Shown: positions 33,601 to 41,231 of the stretch, piece after piece
How positions within the stretch are numbered: the first letter of the stretch is position 1
How the letters are laid out: the number at the start of each line of letters is the position of its first letter
Origin: an uncultured Christensenellaceae bacterium
GTDB lineage: Bacteria; Bacillota; Clostridia; Christensenellales; Borkfalkiaceae
NCBI GenBank assembly: GCA_910588685.1
Contig: CAJUPX010000012.1
Location: 1 to 64,000, forward strand
Reading direction: 5' to 3'
DNA length: 64,000 bases
Notes under the pieces: generated by a model
Told to the model about the DNA's origin: nothing
What the model saw: only the letters and a program-made list of their open reading frames with translations
The model's database searches: none
Position numbers and translations under genes: made by a program

Positions 33601-34037
33601 TTGCCGGGCAGCGCTCCGTAATCGGTTTCCTCGCCTTTTTCAATGCGGATAAATGCTACTGAGGCAGGGAAGAGCTGCATTAACGCCTCAACGTCGCACA
33701 CTACGAACTCGGCGCCGCCGAGCATTGCACGGATTGCCGTTATTCTGCGGAATAACGCGTCTTTTGAAACGGCGTCTTTATATAAAATAACCTCGTCTTT
33801 TGCGGGCAGGAGCGCGCAGGATTTGCCCGATAACACGCTTATTCCCTCGTACGCTTTACGTGCCGAAACTGGGTCGGAGGTTATGTACAGCAATTTGCCC
33901 GCGGTAAGCGAAGCCAAAAGCTGTTTATGTGTTTCCGACAGTCCAAAAGCCGCCGTCGGCGTGCCGAGGCGGATGTCGTTTGCAAGGGCGGAATATTCGC
34001 CCTTTAAATTTTCATACTTAAAAAAACCTTTTTTCAA
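30624..34037 (-). CDS. mfd: Transcription-repair coupling factor
   Basis: A 1137-aa ATPase that removes stalled RNA polymerase and recruits UvrA. Order: UvrB-homology module (about 1-330), RNA-polymerase-interacting domain with GDYCVHEKHGVGKITG (about 480-495), helicase domain with CGDVGYGKTE (Walker A, about 625) and LVLDEEQRFGVEHKEK (DEEQ box), RIVTMTATPIPRTLHMSLAG, REG motif region GRVGRGSRLAQAYF, and the C-terminal TRCF domain. Full length. The start is TTG with GGAAG 6 bases upstream. It lies 19 bases after pth. Confidence 0.96.
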   Translation of the reverse strand: MKKGFFKYENLKGEYSALANDIRLGTPTAAFGLSETHKQLLASLTAGKLLYITSDPVSARKAYEGISVLSGKSCALLPAKDEVILYKDAVSKDALFRRITAIRAMLGGAEFVVCDVEALMQLFPASVAFIRIEKGEETDYGALPGNLVKMGYTREYSADSAGTFAIRGDILDIFPVGSENPVRVDFFGDTVEKIRPYDFASGERLDEVDFLEITAATDVSFSDGEAAIVADILSRELKTSANIKAYERAKTIASEITEKLASGLPFSGASFIMPLLKSARTVFDLIDKNTLVIFDECKPIEDKAAGVYKEHCERVNELKKGGEAFSFSERQLITPQELFEGFKNYRCLAVQTFKSGTRFFNPLKTYDLRSTPVPSYLNAMPQFITDVKGWLANGYKILAFCGSAQRTDKLNSLLSDEYLPVYPEPDRFEALQGVTTSASALEHGLILHECKLVIVGSSDLYTKAVIKRIRKKRGDMFTAPEIGDYCVHEKHGVGKITGTQKIETSDGIKEYVSIEYKGGDMLHVPVEQMDVLSKYVGEPDPALSRIGGAEFERVKERVKQSIKKLAFDLKELYAERGQKKGFCFPENTVMMQEFEDAFDYEETPDQLVSIEEIKKDMCSGKVMDRLLCGDVGYGKTEVALRAVYLCVLGGKQAAVMCPSTVLSEQHFNTASERFKEFGLRVEVLNRFKTAAEQEKILTALQKGDIDLIIGTHRLLSSDVKFYDLGLLVLDEEQRFGVEHKEKIKHIKKDIDCLTMTATPIPRTLHMSLAGIRDISTINTPPLKRLPVQTYVIEESETLIRDACIREISRGGQVFILYNRVETISSFAGRIAEILPEAKVCYAHGRMDREALENSVYSFYRGEKNVLVTTTIIENGIDLPNANTIIIIDSDRLGISQLYQLRGRVGRGSRLAQAYFTFKGDKVLTSDATERLKAIMRFTELGSGFKIAMRDLEIRGAGNVLGAEQHGHMDKVGYELYSKLLKEELTGEKQLSTELDVKATAYIPEKYVESSAGRLDCYKQIAEIRSVEDYKRVCLSIEDNYGPMPDEVLNLLVIAVLKSYAAKLNVRKISVNSKYGALELPSINVLNAAGMAAALDKFTGGYKLSMTSAPCIVFTPRQSPTKTMLEMTKFLKFALSFN

Positions 34038-34056
34038 TGCTGTCTTCCGGCTGTAA

Positions 34057-34620
34057 TCAGCCGTTGAATCCGGTCATAACGTTTTCTATTTTCTGCCCGC
34101 CCGCAAGCGCTATCGCCGCGTCGGCGGCTCTGCCGCAAGCGGATATAAACAGCTCGTAGTCGGATTTTTTAACTTCTGATAAAACGTAGTTGATAATAGG
34201 GATATTTACTTCGGGGTCGCGTATGCCTATGCGGATACGCGCAAAGTTCTGCGTGCCTGTTTCGGCAATCACGGAACGCATTCCGTTATGCGTGCCCGCA
34301 CTGCCGGAGGGGCGTATCCGCACGCTGCCTTTGGGTATGTCGTAGTCGTCATATAAAACTACAAGATTTTCGCACGTGCATTTGTATTTGGCGAGGAGCT
34401 GTTTAACCGCCCTGCCGCTCGCGTTCATATAGGTTACGGGACGGGCGACAATCACCTTTTTGCCGCCTATATATGCTTCGGCAACGTAGGATTCGCATTC
34501 CTTTTTTTTGAATTTAACGCCGAGCTTTGCAGCGACGTCGCCCGCCGCGATATATCCCATATTATGAAAAGTTTTTAAATATTTTTCTTCGGGATTTCCC
34601 AAGCCTACTATGATATACAT
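34057..34620 (-). CDS. pth: Peptidyl-tRNA hydrolase
   Basis: A 187-aa enzyme releasing tRNA from peptidyl-tRNA. GLGNPEEKYLKTFHNMGY holds the catalytic His, VARPVTYMNASGRAV the RPxTYMNxSG motif, VLYDDYDIP the catalytic Asp, and GSAGTHNGMRS the GGHNGL-type loop in a variant form. Full length. It starts 5 bases after prs with no clear ribosome binding site, so translation is probably coupled. Confidence 0.95.
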   Translation of the reverse strand: MYIIVGLGNPEEKYLKTFHNMGYIAAGDVAAKLGVKFKKKECESYVAEAYIGGKKVIVARPVTYMNASGRAVKQLLAKYKCTCENLVVLYDDYDIPKGSVRIRPSGSAGTHNGMRSVIAETGTQNFARIRIGIRDPEVNIPIINYVLSEVKKSDYELFISACGRAADAAIALAGGQKIENVMTGFNG

Positions 34621-34625
34621 AAATA

Positions 34626-35573
34626 TTAATCGTAGATTTTGGACATAGATTTATCCAAATATACATTCTCAATAGCAGAGGCAAAAATGGGCGCAGTGGT
34701 GATAATCTTGAAAATGGGCAGCATTTTGTCCTTTGGAATATCGATTGTATCGAGAATAGCAAGCTCGCTTATAGGTGAAGCCGCAAGTCTTTCTATTGCG
34801 GGACCGGACAGAACGCCGTGCGAACAGCAGGCGTAAATTTCCTTTGCGCCCGCCTCCTTTAACGCTTTTGCGCCCTGAACTATGGTGCCGGCGGTATCAA
34901 TCATATCGTCTACCATAAGGCAGTTTTTGCCTTCAACGTCGCCGATAATGTGCATAACCTCCATTACGTTCGCCTTGGGACGGCGTTTGTCGATTATAGC
35001 CATTTTGGCGTCCATTCTCGCGGCAACCTTTCTCGCCCTTGCAACCGAACCGATATCAGGGGATACCACAACAAAATCCTCGTCCACCTTGGGTTTGAAA
35101 TAATTATAGAGCGTGGGTCCGCCCACAAGGTTGTCCAGAGGTATATCGAAAAAGCCCTGAATCTGCATACAGTGCAAATCCATAGTAAGCACTCTGTCCG
35201 CGCCTGCGGAGGTAAGAAGATTTGCAACGAGTTTTGCCGTGATAGGCTCGCGCGAGCGCGCCTTTCTGTCCTGGCGGGCGTAACCGAAATAGGGAATTAC
35301 CGCCGTAATTCTGCCCGCGCTGGCACGTTTTGCCGCGTCTATCATAATGAGAAGTTCCATTAAATTTGTGTTAACGGGACTGCTTGTAGACTGGATAAGG
35401 AAAACGTCCATACCGCGAATGGTTTCGGCGAAGCGCACGTAAATTTCTCCGTCGGAAAAGTGCGTTACCTCCATCTCTCCAAGACTCGTGTTGAGCTTTG
35501 CCGCGATTTTTTCTGCAAGCGGTTTGTTTGAATTGCCCGAAAAAATCTTTATCTCGTTGCCGTGGTTAATCAT
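34626..35573 (-). CDS. prs: Ribose-phosphate pyrophosphokinase
   Basis: A 315-aa enzyme making PRPP from ribose-5-phosphate and ATP. FSGNSNKPLAEKIAAKL, HFSDGEIYVRF, PYFGYARQDRKARSREPI (flexible loop), DLHCMQIQGFFDIP (metal-binding) and MVDDMIDTAGTI (PRPP-binding loop) are all intact. First gene of the operon prs-pth-mfd-lipoprotein-uppP, the order seen in other Bacillota. A CGGAGG site precedes ATG; a TATAAT lies upstream near 35600 without a strong -35. Confidence 0.96.
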   Translation of the reverse strand: MINHGNEIKIFSGNSNKPLAEKIAAKLNTSLGEMEVTHFSDGEIYVRFAETIRGMDVFLIQSTSSPVNTNLMELLIMIDAAKRASAGRITAVIPYFGYARQDRKARSREPITAKLVANLLTSAGADRVLTMDLHCMQIQGFFDIPLDNLVGGPTLYNYFKPKVDEDFVVVSPDIGSVARARKVAARMDAKMAIIDKRRPKANVMEVMHIIGDVEGKNCLMVDDMIDTAGTIVQGAKALKEAGAKEIYACCSHGVLSGPAIERLAASPISELAILDTIDIPKDKMLPIFKIITTAPIFASAIENVYLDKSMSKIYD

Positions 35574-35710
35574 AAGCTTTTCTGCCTCCGATACGTTTGT
35601 ATATTATAAAGAATAAATCTTTTTTATCCGGTTTGCGCCTATCCATTGTACATAACAGAGCGCGGCTTTGTCAATTAAATATATAATAAACCCGCAAATT
35701 TTACTCTTTG

Positions 35711-36190
35711 TTAAGAGGTTTCGTCTTGTGAAATTTTTTGTAACTTTTCGCGTTCTCTCATTTCACGGAAAAACGACGATAAAATGCCGGCGCACTCCGC
35801 CTCCATTACTCCGCCCTCCACGTCTAATTTATGGTTAACGAGGTTGGATTCGGCAAGAGCGTTAGTCATAGACCTGCCCTTAGCCTCGAACGCGCCGAAA
35901 TATACTTTTTTTATGCGCGCGTTGAGCATTGCGCCCAGGCACATAGGGCAGGGCTCCAAAGTCACGTACATTTCGCATTCGGGTATTCGCCAGCTCTTTA
36001 ATTTTTTACAGGCTTTTTCGATAGCCTCTATTTCGGCGTGAGCCGTGGCTATCTGTTTTTTAGTGCGCTTGTTGTAGCCGCGGGATATAACCTTTCCGTC
36101 GCAAACCACTACCGCGCCTATGGGCACTTCTCCTGCTTTTTTAGCCTGCTCCGCACATCTGAGGGCGGCTTTCATAAATTTATTTGCCAT
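35711..36190 (-). CDS. tadA: tRNA adenosine(34) deaminase
   Basis: A 159-aa zinc deaminase converting A34 to inosine in tRNA-Arg(ACG). ATAHAEIEAI (zinc His and catalytic Glu) and PCPMCLGAML (two zinc Cys) are present; RIKKVYFGAFEAKGRSMTNA is the RNA-binding segment. Full length. It overlaps the M14 peptidase gene by 11 bases and belongs to the CPBP-rlmH-M14-tadA string. Confidence 0.94.
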   Translation of the reverse strand: MANKFMKAALRCAEQAKKAGEVPIGAVVVCDGKVISRGYNKRTKKQIATAHAEIEAIEKACKKLKSWRIPECEMYVTLEPCPMCLGAMLNARIKKVYFGAFEAKGRSMTNALAESNLVNHKLDVEGGVMEAECAGILSSFFREMREREKLQKISQDETS

Positions 36191-36908
36191 AGTTTTCCGT
36201 AAAGTTCAAAAGCAGCTTATAGCACTTTTTGAGCTTGGACAGTTTTTTTATGGGATGACACAGCCCGTCCGAGCCGCACTCCACCGTATATGCGGGAATT
36301 TTAAGCTTCTGGATACACCAGTCCTTATAACCGCCCGCAGAACCGTAAATTTTTTTGACTTTGTATCCCGTAGCCCGGGAAATTATCTCCGCGCCGCGTT
36401 TATCGCCCATACCGCAAAACTCCCAGTATATCTCCTCGCCTTTGGTATGGAAGCTGAGCGTTACGTACGGACGCACTTTAACGGTAAAATCCCTTAACGC
36501 TGCCGTTTCCGGCTCGGAAAAAGGGTAATCGCCTATGCAGTTTTCGCCGCCGCGCGATTTGGTGTTAAGCCTGCCGCTCCCCCACTCCGCGTCGAAATTG
36601 CAGTTTAAATCCACTCCGCGCACGTTGGACTTCCACAAGGGGAAGGTTGTTTGCGAAATAAGAGCGCCGTCGGGGTTGAGCAGCGGTATAATCCAGCCGC
36701 CGCTCTTTACGCCTTTTTTTAAATGTACGAGAGCAAGCCGCGCGGTTATCCATTCGCGGGCGTGCACGGCGTACACCGCGATAAACTGTCTGCCCGTGCG
36801 CTTACCGGTGTGAAAGGCGAAAATCTCCCTGCCCTGGCAGGAGTAACCTATTACGCATTTATAGCCCGGGTAGCTTTGGTAAAAGGATTTTACTTCATCA
36901 TAAATCAC
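36180..36908 (-). CDS. M14-family carboxypeptidase
   Basis: A 242-aa zinc peptidase. The zinc site HAREW (His/Glu, about 49-53) with the distal His in SFHTKGEEIYW, the NPDG element, RGVDLNCNFDAEW, and the catalytic Glu in PAYTVECG are all visible. Related enzymes of Bacillota cleave gamma-D-glutamyl-diaminopimelate in peptidoglycan. It has no signal peptide or cell-wall-binding repeats, so it would act in the cytoplasm, perhaps on recycled muropeptides. The start is GTG at 36906-36908, 5 bases after a TATAAT (36914-36919), suggesting a leaderless internal start. Confidence 0.85.
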   Translation of the reverse strand: MIYDEVKSFYQSYPGYKCVIGYSCQGREIFAFHTGKRTGRQFIAVYAVHAREWITARLALVHLKKGVKSGGWIIPLLNPDGALISQTTFPLWKSNVRGVDLNCNFDAEWGSGRLNTKSRGGENCIGDYPFSEPETAALRDFTVKVRPYVTLSFHTKGEEIYWEFCGMGDKRGAEIISRATGYKVKKIYGSAGGYKDWCIQKLKIPAYTVECGSDGLCHPIKKLSKLKKCYKLLLNFTENYGK

Positions 36909-36913
36909 ACGGT

Positions 36914-36919
36914 ATTATA
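36914..36919 (-). promoter_or_regulatory. -10 box before the M14 peptidase GTG
   Basis: TATAAT on the minus strand, 5 bases before GTG 36908; no convincing -35. Lies just beyond the rlmH stop codon. Confidence 0.4.
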
Positions 36920-36927
36920 TGATTTTT

Positions 36928-37365
36928 TTACTTGTGGTATTCGCTTCCGCTTATTATCATAAAAGCGCGGTATATCTGCTCGGCAAGTATTACGCGCATT
37001 AACTGGTGCGGAAAAGTCATATCCGAAAAGGACAAACAAAAATCCGCGCGGCTTTTTACTTCGTCGGAAAGCCCGCACGAAGAGCCGATAATAAAGGTAA
37101 TTTCTTCGCCCCTGTCCGAAAGCTGTTTTATTTTTCCAGCAAGTCCCCCGCTCGTAAGCTTTACTCCCTCTATGCAAAGCGCGATTTTATAGCCTTTACA
37201 GCTTTTTAAAATACCTGCGGCTTCGTCGCCGGGATTTCTGCCCTCGGCAAGCTCTTTTATTTCGACCTTTGCAAAGCGGGAAAGACGTTTTAAGTATTCG
37301 GCTATCGCGGCGCGGTAAAACTCCTCTTTTATTTTACCTACGCACACTATGTTGATCTTCTGCAT
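36928..37365 (-). CDS. rlmH: 23S rRNA pseudouridine(1915) methyltransferase RlmH
   Basis: A 145-aa SPOUT methyltransferase. INIVCVGKIKEEFYRAAIAE, the SAM-binding knot segment FIIGSSCGLSDEV, and the C-terminal FSDMTFPHQLMRVILAEQIY and SGSEYHK are diagnostic. Full length, starting at ATG 37363-37365, one base after the CPBP gene's stop; the GTG four codons earlier is inside that gene. Confidence 0.95.
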   Translation of the reverse strand: MQKINIVCVGKIKEEFYRAAIAEYLKRLSRFAKVEIKELAEGRNPGDEAAGILKSCKGYKIALCIEGVKLTSGGLAGKIKQLSDRGEEITFIIGSSCGLSDEVKSRADFCLSFSDMTFPHQLMRVILAEQIYRAFMIISGSEYHK

Positions 37366-37366
37366 T

Positions 37367-38341
37367 TTAACCGACACCTAAAAGCGAGCATATCCAGATT
37401 ATTGCCATAACGGCAATTCCGACAGACCCGAACAGGAAGAATTTTTTTACCTCGCCTTTTTTACCTTTTATAAGCGGCGTTTTGTCGAGTATGAGCCAAA
37501 CCAAACCGCCGATTAAACAGAGCGCGGACAAAATGAATATAGCCGCCGTACCGCCATTTGAAATATTGAGCGAACCGTCCGCATTATAGGCGTGGAAATA
37601 AATTAAAAGCACAACGAGCGCGTTGTTGATGAAGTGCATCAGCGTTGCGGGAAGAATAGAGCCCGAGCGTATTGTTATAAACGCGAAAATGCAGCCTAAA
37701 ATGAACTGGTACACCGTCTGTTCGGGCGAGCCGTGAAAAAGAGAAAAGGCAAACCCGGCTAAAAATACGGACGCTACGGCGCCCGCCGTGCGCTCTGCGT
37801 TGCGGAGTATGAGTCCTCGGAACAAAAGTTCCTCCATTACGGCAGGAAAAACGGCAACTATAAGCAGCGCGGGAATCAGACCCCAGCCCGACATACCGGA
37901 AATGTGATTTTCAAGCTTCTGCAAGCCCGCACTCTCCTCATATCCGAATAATTTTAAAAACTCAACGGTTACGGTATTTACCCAGCTGAGCGCGAACAAA
38001 AGCCCGAAAATCAGCATTACAGCCATTAAATAATATTTGGGCTTACACTTTAACGGCGCTATTTCAAAAAACTTTATTTTATATTTTTTAAGAACCGCGA
38101 AAACGGTAACGGCTATCGCTACGGGCGATACGAGCAAGTTGAGGTACAGCATACCCGCGCTGTTTTCATTGACGTTCGCGGCGTAAATTAAAATTGCCGC
38201 TAAAACCGCGAAAACAAGGGTAAATATAAGCAACGAAACCGTTGCTATGCTGTACGACAGTCCTCCCGTTTTTGCATTGAGGTTTGTTATAGGCTCCTGC
38301 GCCGTTTGCATATTCTCCATGTCTTTAAAATTTACTTCCAT
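37367..38341 (-). CDS. CPBP-family intramembrane metalloprotease
   Basis: A 324-aa protein with about eight membrane helices and the three CPBP (Abi/CAAX prenyl protease) motifs: EELLFRG (about 171-177), FSLFHG (about 203-208) and HFINNA (about 238-243). Members cleave within the membrane, and some are bacteriocin-immunity proteins. The specific substrate is unknown. TATAAT ends 6 bases before ATG, with TTGTAT 16 bases upstream, so its mRNA should be leaderless. It heads the rlmH-M14-tadA string. Confidence 0.85.
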   Translation of the reverse strand: MEVNFKDMENMQTAQEPITNLNAKTGGLSYSIATVSLLIFTLVFAVLAAILIYAANVNENSAGMLYLNLLVSPVAIAVTVFAVLKKYKIKFFEIAPLKCKPKYYLMAVMLIFGLLFALSWVNTVTVEFLKLFGYEESAGLQKLENHISGMSGWGLIPALLIVAVFPAVMEELLFRGLILRNAERTAGAVASVFLAGFAFSLFHGSPEQTVYQFILGCIFAFITIRSGSILPATLMHFINNALVVLLIYFHAYNADGSLNISNGGTAAIFILSALCLIGGLVWLILDKTPLIKGKKGEVKKFFLFGSVGIAVMAIIWICSLLGVG

Positions 38342-38347
38342 AAACTA

Positions 38348-38413
38348 ATTATAGCACAAATTCTATTTTATACAAAATAAATAATTTACTTTTATGAAAA
38401 ATTATTATAAAAT
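38348..38413. promoter_or_regulatory. Divergent leaderless promoters (CPBP gene and fumarase)
   Basis: Minus: TATAAT 38348-38353, 6 bases before ATG 38341. Plus: TTTACT (38385-38390), 17 bases, TAAAAT (38408-38413), 6 bases before ATG 38420. Both units would give leaderless mRNAs from a 78-base interval. Confidence 0.6.
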
Positions 38414-38419
38414 CTGGTT

Positions 38420-39259
38420 ATGAGAGAAATAAACACAAAGCAAATCGAAGAAAAAATCTATTCGCTTGCGCTGTCGGCAGGAAAAAGGCTTACACCCTCC
38501 TGCATTGACGCGCTCAACGCCGCCTGCATAAAAGAAAGCGGCGGCGCGGCGAAATTCGCGCTTGAAACGCTGATAGAAAACGCCCGGATAGCGGAAAACG
38601 AAAATATGCCCGTCTGCCAGGATACCGGAATGTCCGTGGTAATTTTAAAAATAGGACAGAACGTTTGTCTTACAGGGAAACCGCTATACGACGCGGTTAA
38701 CGACGGAGTGCGGCGGGCATATGCGGACGGATATTTCCGCAAGTCGGTATGCGACCCTTTAACGCGCAAAAATACGGGCGACAACACCCCCGCCGTCATA
38801 CATACAGAAATTGTAGACGGCGACAATGTGCAGATAGATTATCTGCCGAAAGGGTTCGGCAGTGAAAATATGTCGAGGCTGTATATGCTTAAACCCGCGC
38901 AGGGAATCGACGGTATTTTAAACGCAATAGTTGAAACGGTAAGGCTTGCCGGCTCGCGCCCCTGCCCTCCCGTTTACATCGGCGTAGGTATCGGCGGCAC
39001 TTTTGACAGCTGCGCGTATCTTGCCAAAAAAGCGCTTTTAAGAGAGGTTGGAAAAAGCAACCCGCGCGGGGATATAGCGCAAATAGAGCGCGTTGCGCTT
39101 GAAAAAATAAACGAGCTTGACATCGGCTGTCAGGGCTTTCACGGAGCCGTTACCGCGCTCGGGGTATCGTGCGAATGCGCGCCGACGCACATAGCCGGTC
39201 TGCCCGTCGCCGTAAACATACAGTGTCATTGCGTGAGGTGCGAAAAGGGCGAAATATGA
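38420..39259 (+). CDS. Fumarate hydratase class I, alpha subunit
   Basis: A 279-aa subunit of the oxygen-sensitive [4Fe-4S] fumarase (fumarate to malate) found as two chains in anaerobes. ENMPVCQDTGMSVV carries the first cluster Cys; LPKGFGSENMSRLYMLKPAQ and GIGIGGTFDSCAYLAKKALL follow; GCQGFHGAVTALGV and HCVRCEKGE complete the set. Full length. Its end overlaps the beta subunit start (ATGA). The L-tartrate dehydratase alpha subunit is similar, but fumarase is more usual in this context. Confidence 0.9.
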   Translation: MREINTKQIEEKIYSLALSAGKRLTPSCIDALNAACIKESGGAAKFALETLIENARIAENENMPVCQDTGMSVVILKIGQNVCLTGKPLYDAVNDGVRRAYADGYFRKSVCDPLTRKNTGDNTPAVIHTEIVDGDNVQIDYLPKGFGSENMSRLYMLKPAQGIDGILNAIVETVRLAGSRPCPPVYIGVGIGGTFDSCAYLAKKALLREVGKSNPRGDIAQIERVALEKINELDIGCQGFHGAVTALGVSCECAPTHIAGLPVAVNIQCHCVRCEKGEI

Positions 39260-39771
39260 AACTGAATTTACCTTTGGATAAAGAAACCGCTAAAACCTTG
39301 AAAGCCGGCGACAGCGTGCTTTTGTCGGGAGTTATTCTGACCGCGCGCGACTGTGCGCACAAAAAAATTTTTGAACTGCTTGAAAAAGGCGAAAGTTTGC
39401 CGTTTGAATTAAAAGACGCGGTAATTTACTATGCGGGCCCCTGCCCCGCCGCGCCCGGCAAAGCCTCGGGGAGCTGCGGTCCGACAACCTCGGCGAGAAT
39501 GGAAACGTTTGCCCCCGCTCTTCTCAATTCCGGTTTGGGCGCGATTATAGGCAAGGGCGAGATGAACGCGGCGACTCGCGAGGCGATAAAGCGCAACTCC
39601 GCAGTATACTTTGCGGCGATAGGCGGAGCGGGCGCGTATTACGGAAAGGCGGTAAAAAAGAGCGAGTGCATAGCTTTTCCCGAGCTTTTATCGGAGGCGG
39701 TGCACAGGTTAGAGGTTGAAAACTTCCCCGCCGTAGTGGCTTACGACTGCAAAGGCGGCAGTATTTACTGA
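39256..39771 (+). CDS. Fumarate hydratase class I, beta subunit
   Basis: A 171-aa partner of the alpha subunit. GDSVLLSGVILTARDCAHKK, then YAGPCPAAPGKASGSCGPTT and SARMETFAPALL, then GKGEMNAATREAIKRN and FAAIGGAGAYYGKAVK are diagnostic. ATG at 39256 overlaps the alpha stop codon; earlier in-frame starts lie inside the alpha gene in another frame. Confidence 0.92.
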   Translation: MKLNLPLDKETAKTLKAGDSVLLSGVILTARDCAHKKIFELLEKGESLPFELKDAVIYYAGPCPAAPGKASGSCGPTTSARMETFAPALLNSGLGAIIGKGEMNAATREAIKRNSAVYFAAIGGAGAYYGKAVKKSECIAFPELLSEAVHRLEVENFPAVVAYDCKGGSIY

Positions 39772-39788
39772 TTTTTTGTTAAAATCGT

Positions 39789-39817
39789 TTGACATTAAAA
39801 TTTACAGGCATTATAAT
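39789..39817 (+). promoter_or_regulatory. Promoter of the pheST T-box transcript
   Basis: TTGACA (39789-39794), 17 bases, TATAAT (39812-39817): a consensus promoter 18 bases after the fumarase stop. Confidence 0.85.
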
Positions 39818-39823
39818 CTTTAT

Positions 39824-40078
39824 ATAATTTTTAAAGACTGTGACCGAGACAGACGCTTTAAACAATTCTTTTCAGAGAGAAAAATCCGAAAACGGCTGAA
39901 AGGTTTTTCAAAGAATTTAAGCGGTATTCACTCGCGAGTCGGATTTGCGAACGGTATAATCCCATTAGCTTATCCCGCTTACCTTGCGTTAAAGGTCTGA
40001 TAAGGCGGCTTATGCCGTGAAATCGGGTGGTACCGCGAAACCGTTATTTCGCCCCGTGTTTTTTTACACGGGGCTTTA
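39824..40078 (+). promoter_or_regulatory. T-box leader of pheST, phenylalanine specifier
   Basis: The leader carries the stem I elements (AGAGAGAAAAATCC at 39873 on, GGCTGAAAGG at 39893 on), a TTC Phe specifier codon at 39927-39929 followed by A, and the T-box GGGTGGTACCGCG at 40025-40037. A terminator hairpin GCCCCGTG/CACGGGGC at 40051-40074 is followed by a U-rich tract. Uncharged tRNA-Phe should bind and stabilise the antiterminator, turning on pheST when phenylalanine is scarce. Confidence 0.92.
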
Positions 40079-40098
40079 TTTTATTTTTCAGGTGTGTT

Positions 40099-41121
40099 AT
40101 GAAAGAAAAAATCAAAAAAATCGAAAATCAGATTGACAAGGCTGTTGCCGACATAAAATCGAGCAAAAGTCTTATGGAGCTTAAAATGAAATTCCTCGGT
40201 AAAACGGGTGAAATTTCTTCGCTTATGAAAAACTTACGCGACGTTCCGCCCGAAGACCGCCCCTCCGTAGGCAAGCTTTTAAACGCGCTCAGACAGTGGA
40301 CCGAAGCGCGGTTTGACGCTCTGGAAAAAAAGCTCAAAGACGCTGAGCTGAAACAGAAATACGAGCTTGAAAAAATAGACGTAACTATGCCCGGCAAGCA
40401 AACGCCAGACGGAGCCTATCACCCCAACACGCTCGTAAAAAACCAACTTATTTCCATTTTTGCGGGTATGGGCTTTGAAATTTTCGAGGGTCCGGAAATA
40501 GAAAACGACTACTATAATTTTACCGCTCTGAACACGCCCGCAGACCACCCCGCAAGAGATATGCAGGATACGTTCTACCTCTCCCCCGACCTTTTGCTGC
40601 GCACGCAGACTTCGGCTGGGCAGATAAGAGTTATGGAGAGGAAAAAACCGCCTATAAAAATACTCTCACCCGGTAAGGTTTACCGCAGCGACGACGACGC
40701 CACACATTCGCCTATGTTCTCGCAGATGGAAGGGCTTGTGGTGGACAAGGGCATTACGCTCTGCGATTTGAAAGGTATGCTTGACGAGTTTGCCCGCAAG
40801 ATTTTCGGCGGGGACGTTAAAACAAGACTGCGCCCCTCTTACTTCCCCTTTACAGAACCTTCCGTAGAGGTTGACGTAAGCTGTTTTGAATGCGGCGGCA
40901 CGGGTTGCAGGCTTTGCAAGGGCACGGGCTGGATAGAGGTGCTCGGCGCTGGTATGGTTAACAGGCGCGTGCTCGAGGGCTGCGGCATAGACCCCGACAT
41001 ATATACGGGTTTTGCGTTCGGAATGGGTATTGAAAGAATTGCAATGCTAAAATACGGCATAAACAATATGAAGCTTCTTTTTGAAGGCGACACAAGATTT
41101 TTAAAACAGTTTAAAGCATAA
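40099..41121 (+). CDS. pheS: Phenylalanyl-tRNA synthetase alpha subunit
   Basis: A 340-aa catalytic subunit. An N-terminal coiled coil binds tRNA (about 1-85). Class II motifs include FEGPEIENDYYNFTALNTPA and HPARDMQDTFYL (motif 1/2), LRTQTSAGQIRVM, KVYRSDDDATHSPMFSQMEG (motif 2) and the C-terminal GFAFGMGIERIAMLKYG (motif 3). An unusual feature is CFECGGTGCRLCKGTG (about 264-279), Cys-rich, which could bind zinc, known in a subset of PheS. Start at ATG 40099 after the T-box terminator. Confidence 0.96.
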   Translation: MKEKIKKIENQIDKAVADIKSSKSLMELKMKFLGKTGEISSLMKNLRDVPPEDRPSVGKLLNALRQWTEARFDALEKKLKDAELKQKYELEKIDVTMPGKQTPDGAYHPNTLVKNQLISIFAGMGFEIFEGPEIENDYYNFTALNTPADHPARDMQDTFYLSPDLLLRTQTSAGQIRVMERKKPPIKILSPGKVYRSDDDATHSPMFSQMEGLVVDKGITLCDLKGMLDEFARKIFGGDVKTRLRPSYFPFTEPSVEVDVSCFECGGTGCRLCKGTGWIEVLGAGMVNRRVLEGCGIDPDIYTGFAFGMGIERIAMLKYGINNMKLLFEGDTRFLKQFKA

Positions 41122-41136
41122 AAAATATTTAATGCG

Positions 41137-41219
41137 GAAAACGCAAGCCTGGATTTATTTCAGGCGTTAAGCGTTTTCACGACAAAAGCAATCTCGCGCA
41201 AAACCGTGGCTTTTGCGCG
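41137..41219 (+). other. Two hairpins in the pheS-pheT gap
   Basis: A nested hairpin (GAAAACGC 41137-41144 with GCGTTTTC 41171-41178, inner GCCTG/CAGGC) and a perfect 9-pair hairpin (CGCGCAAAA 41195-41203 with TTTTGCGCG 41211-41219) just 2 bases before the pheT ribosome site region. No U-run follows, so they are not terminators; they may protect or process the mRNA. Confidence 0.55.
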
Positions 41220-41231
41220 AAAAGGAGTATT

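Noticed and set aside
39776..40000. 74-codon frame before pheS
   Set aside because: It lies within the pheST T-box leader; codon pattern and position show RNA structure, not a gene.
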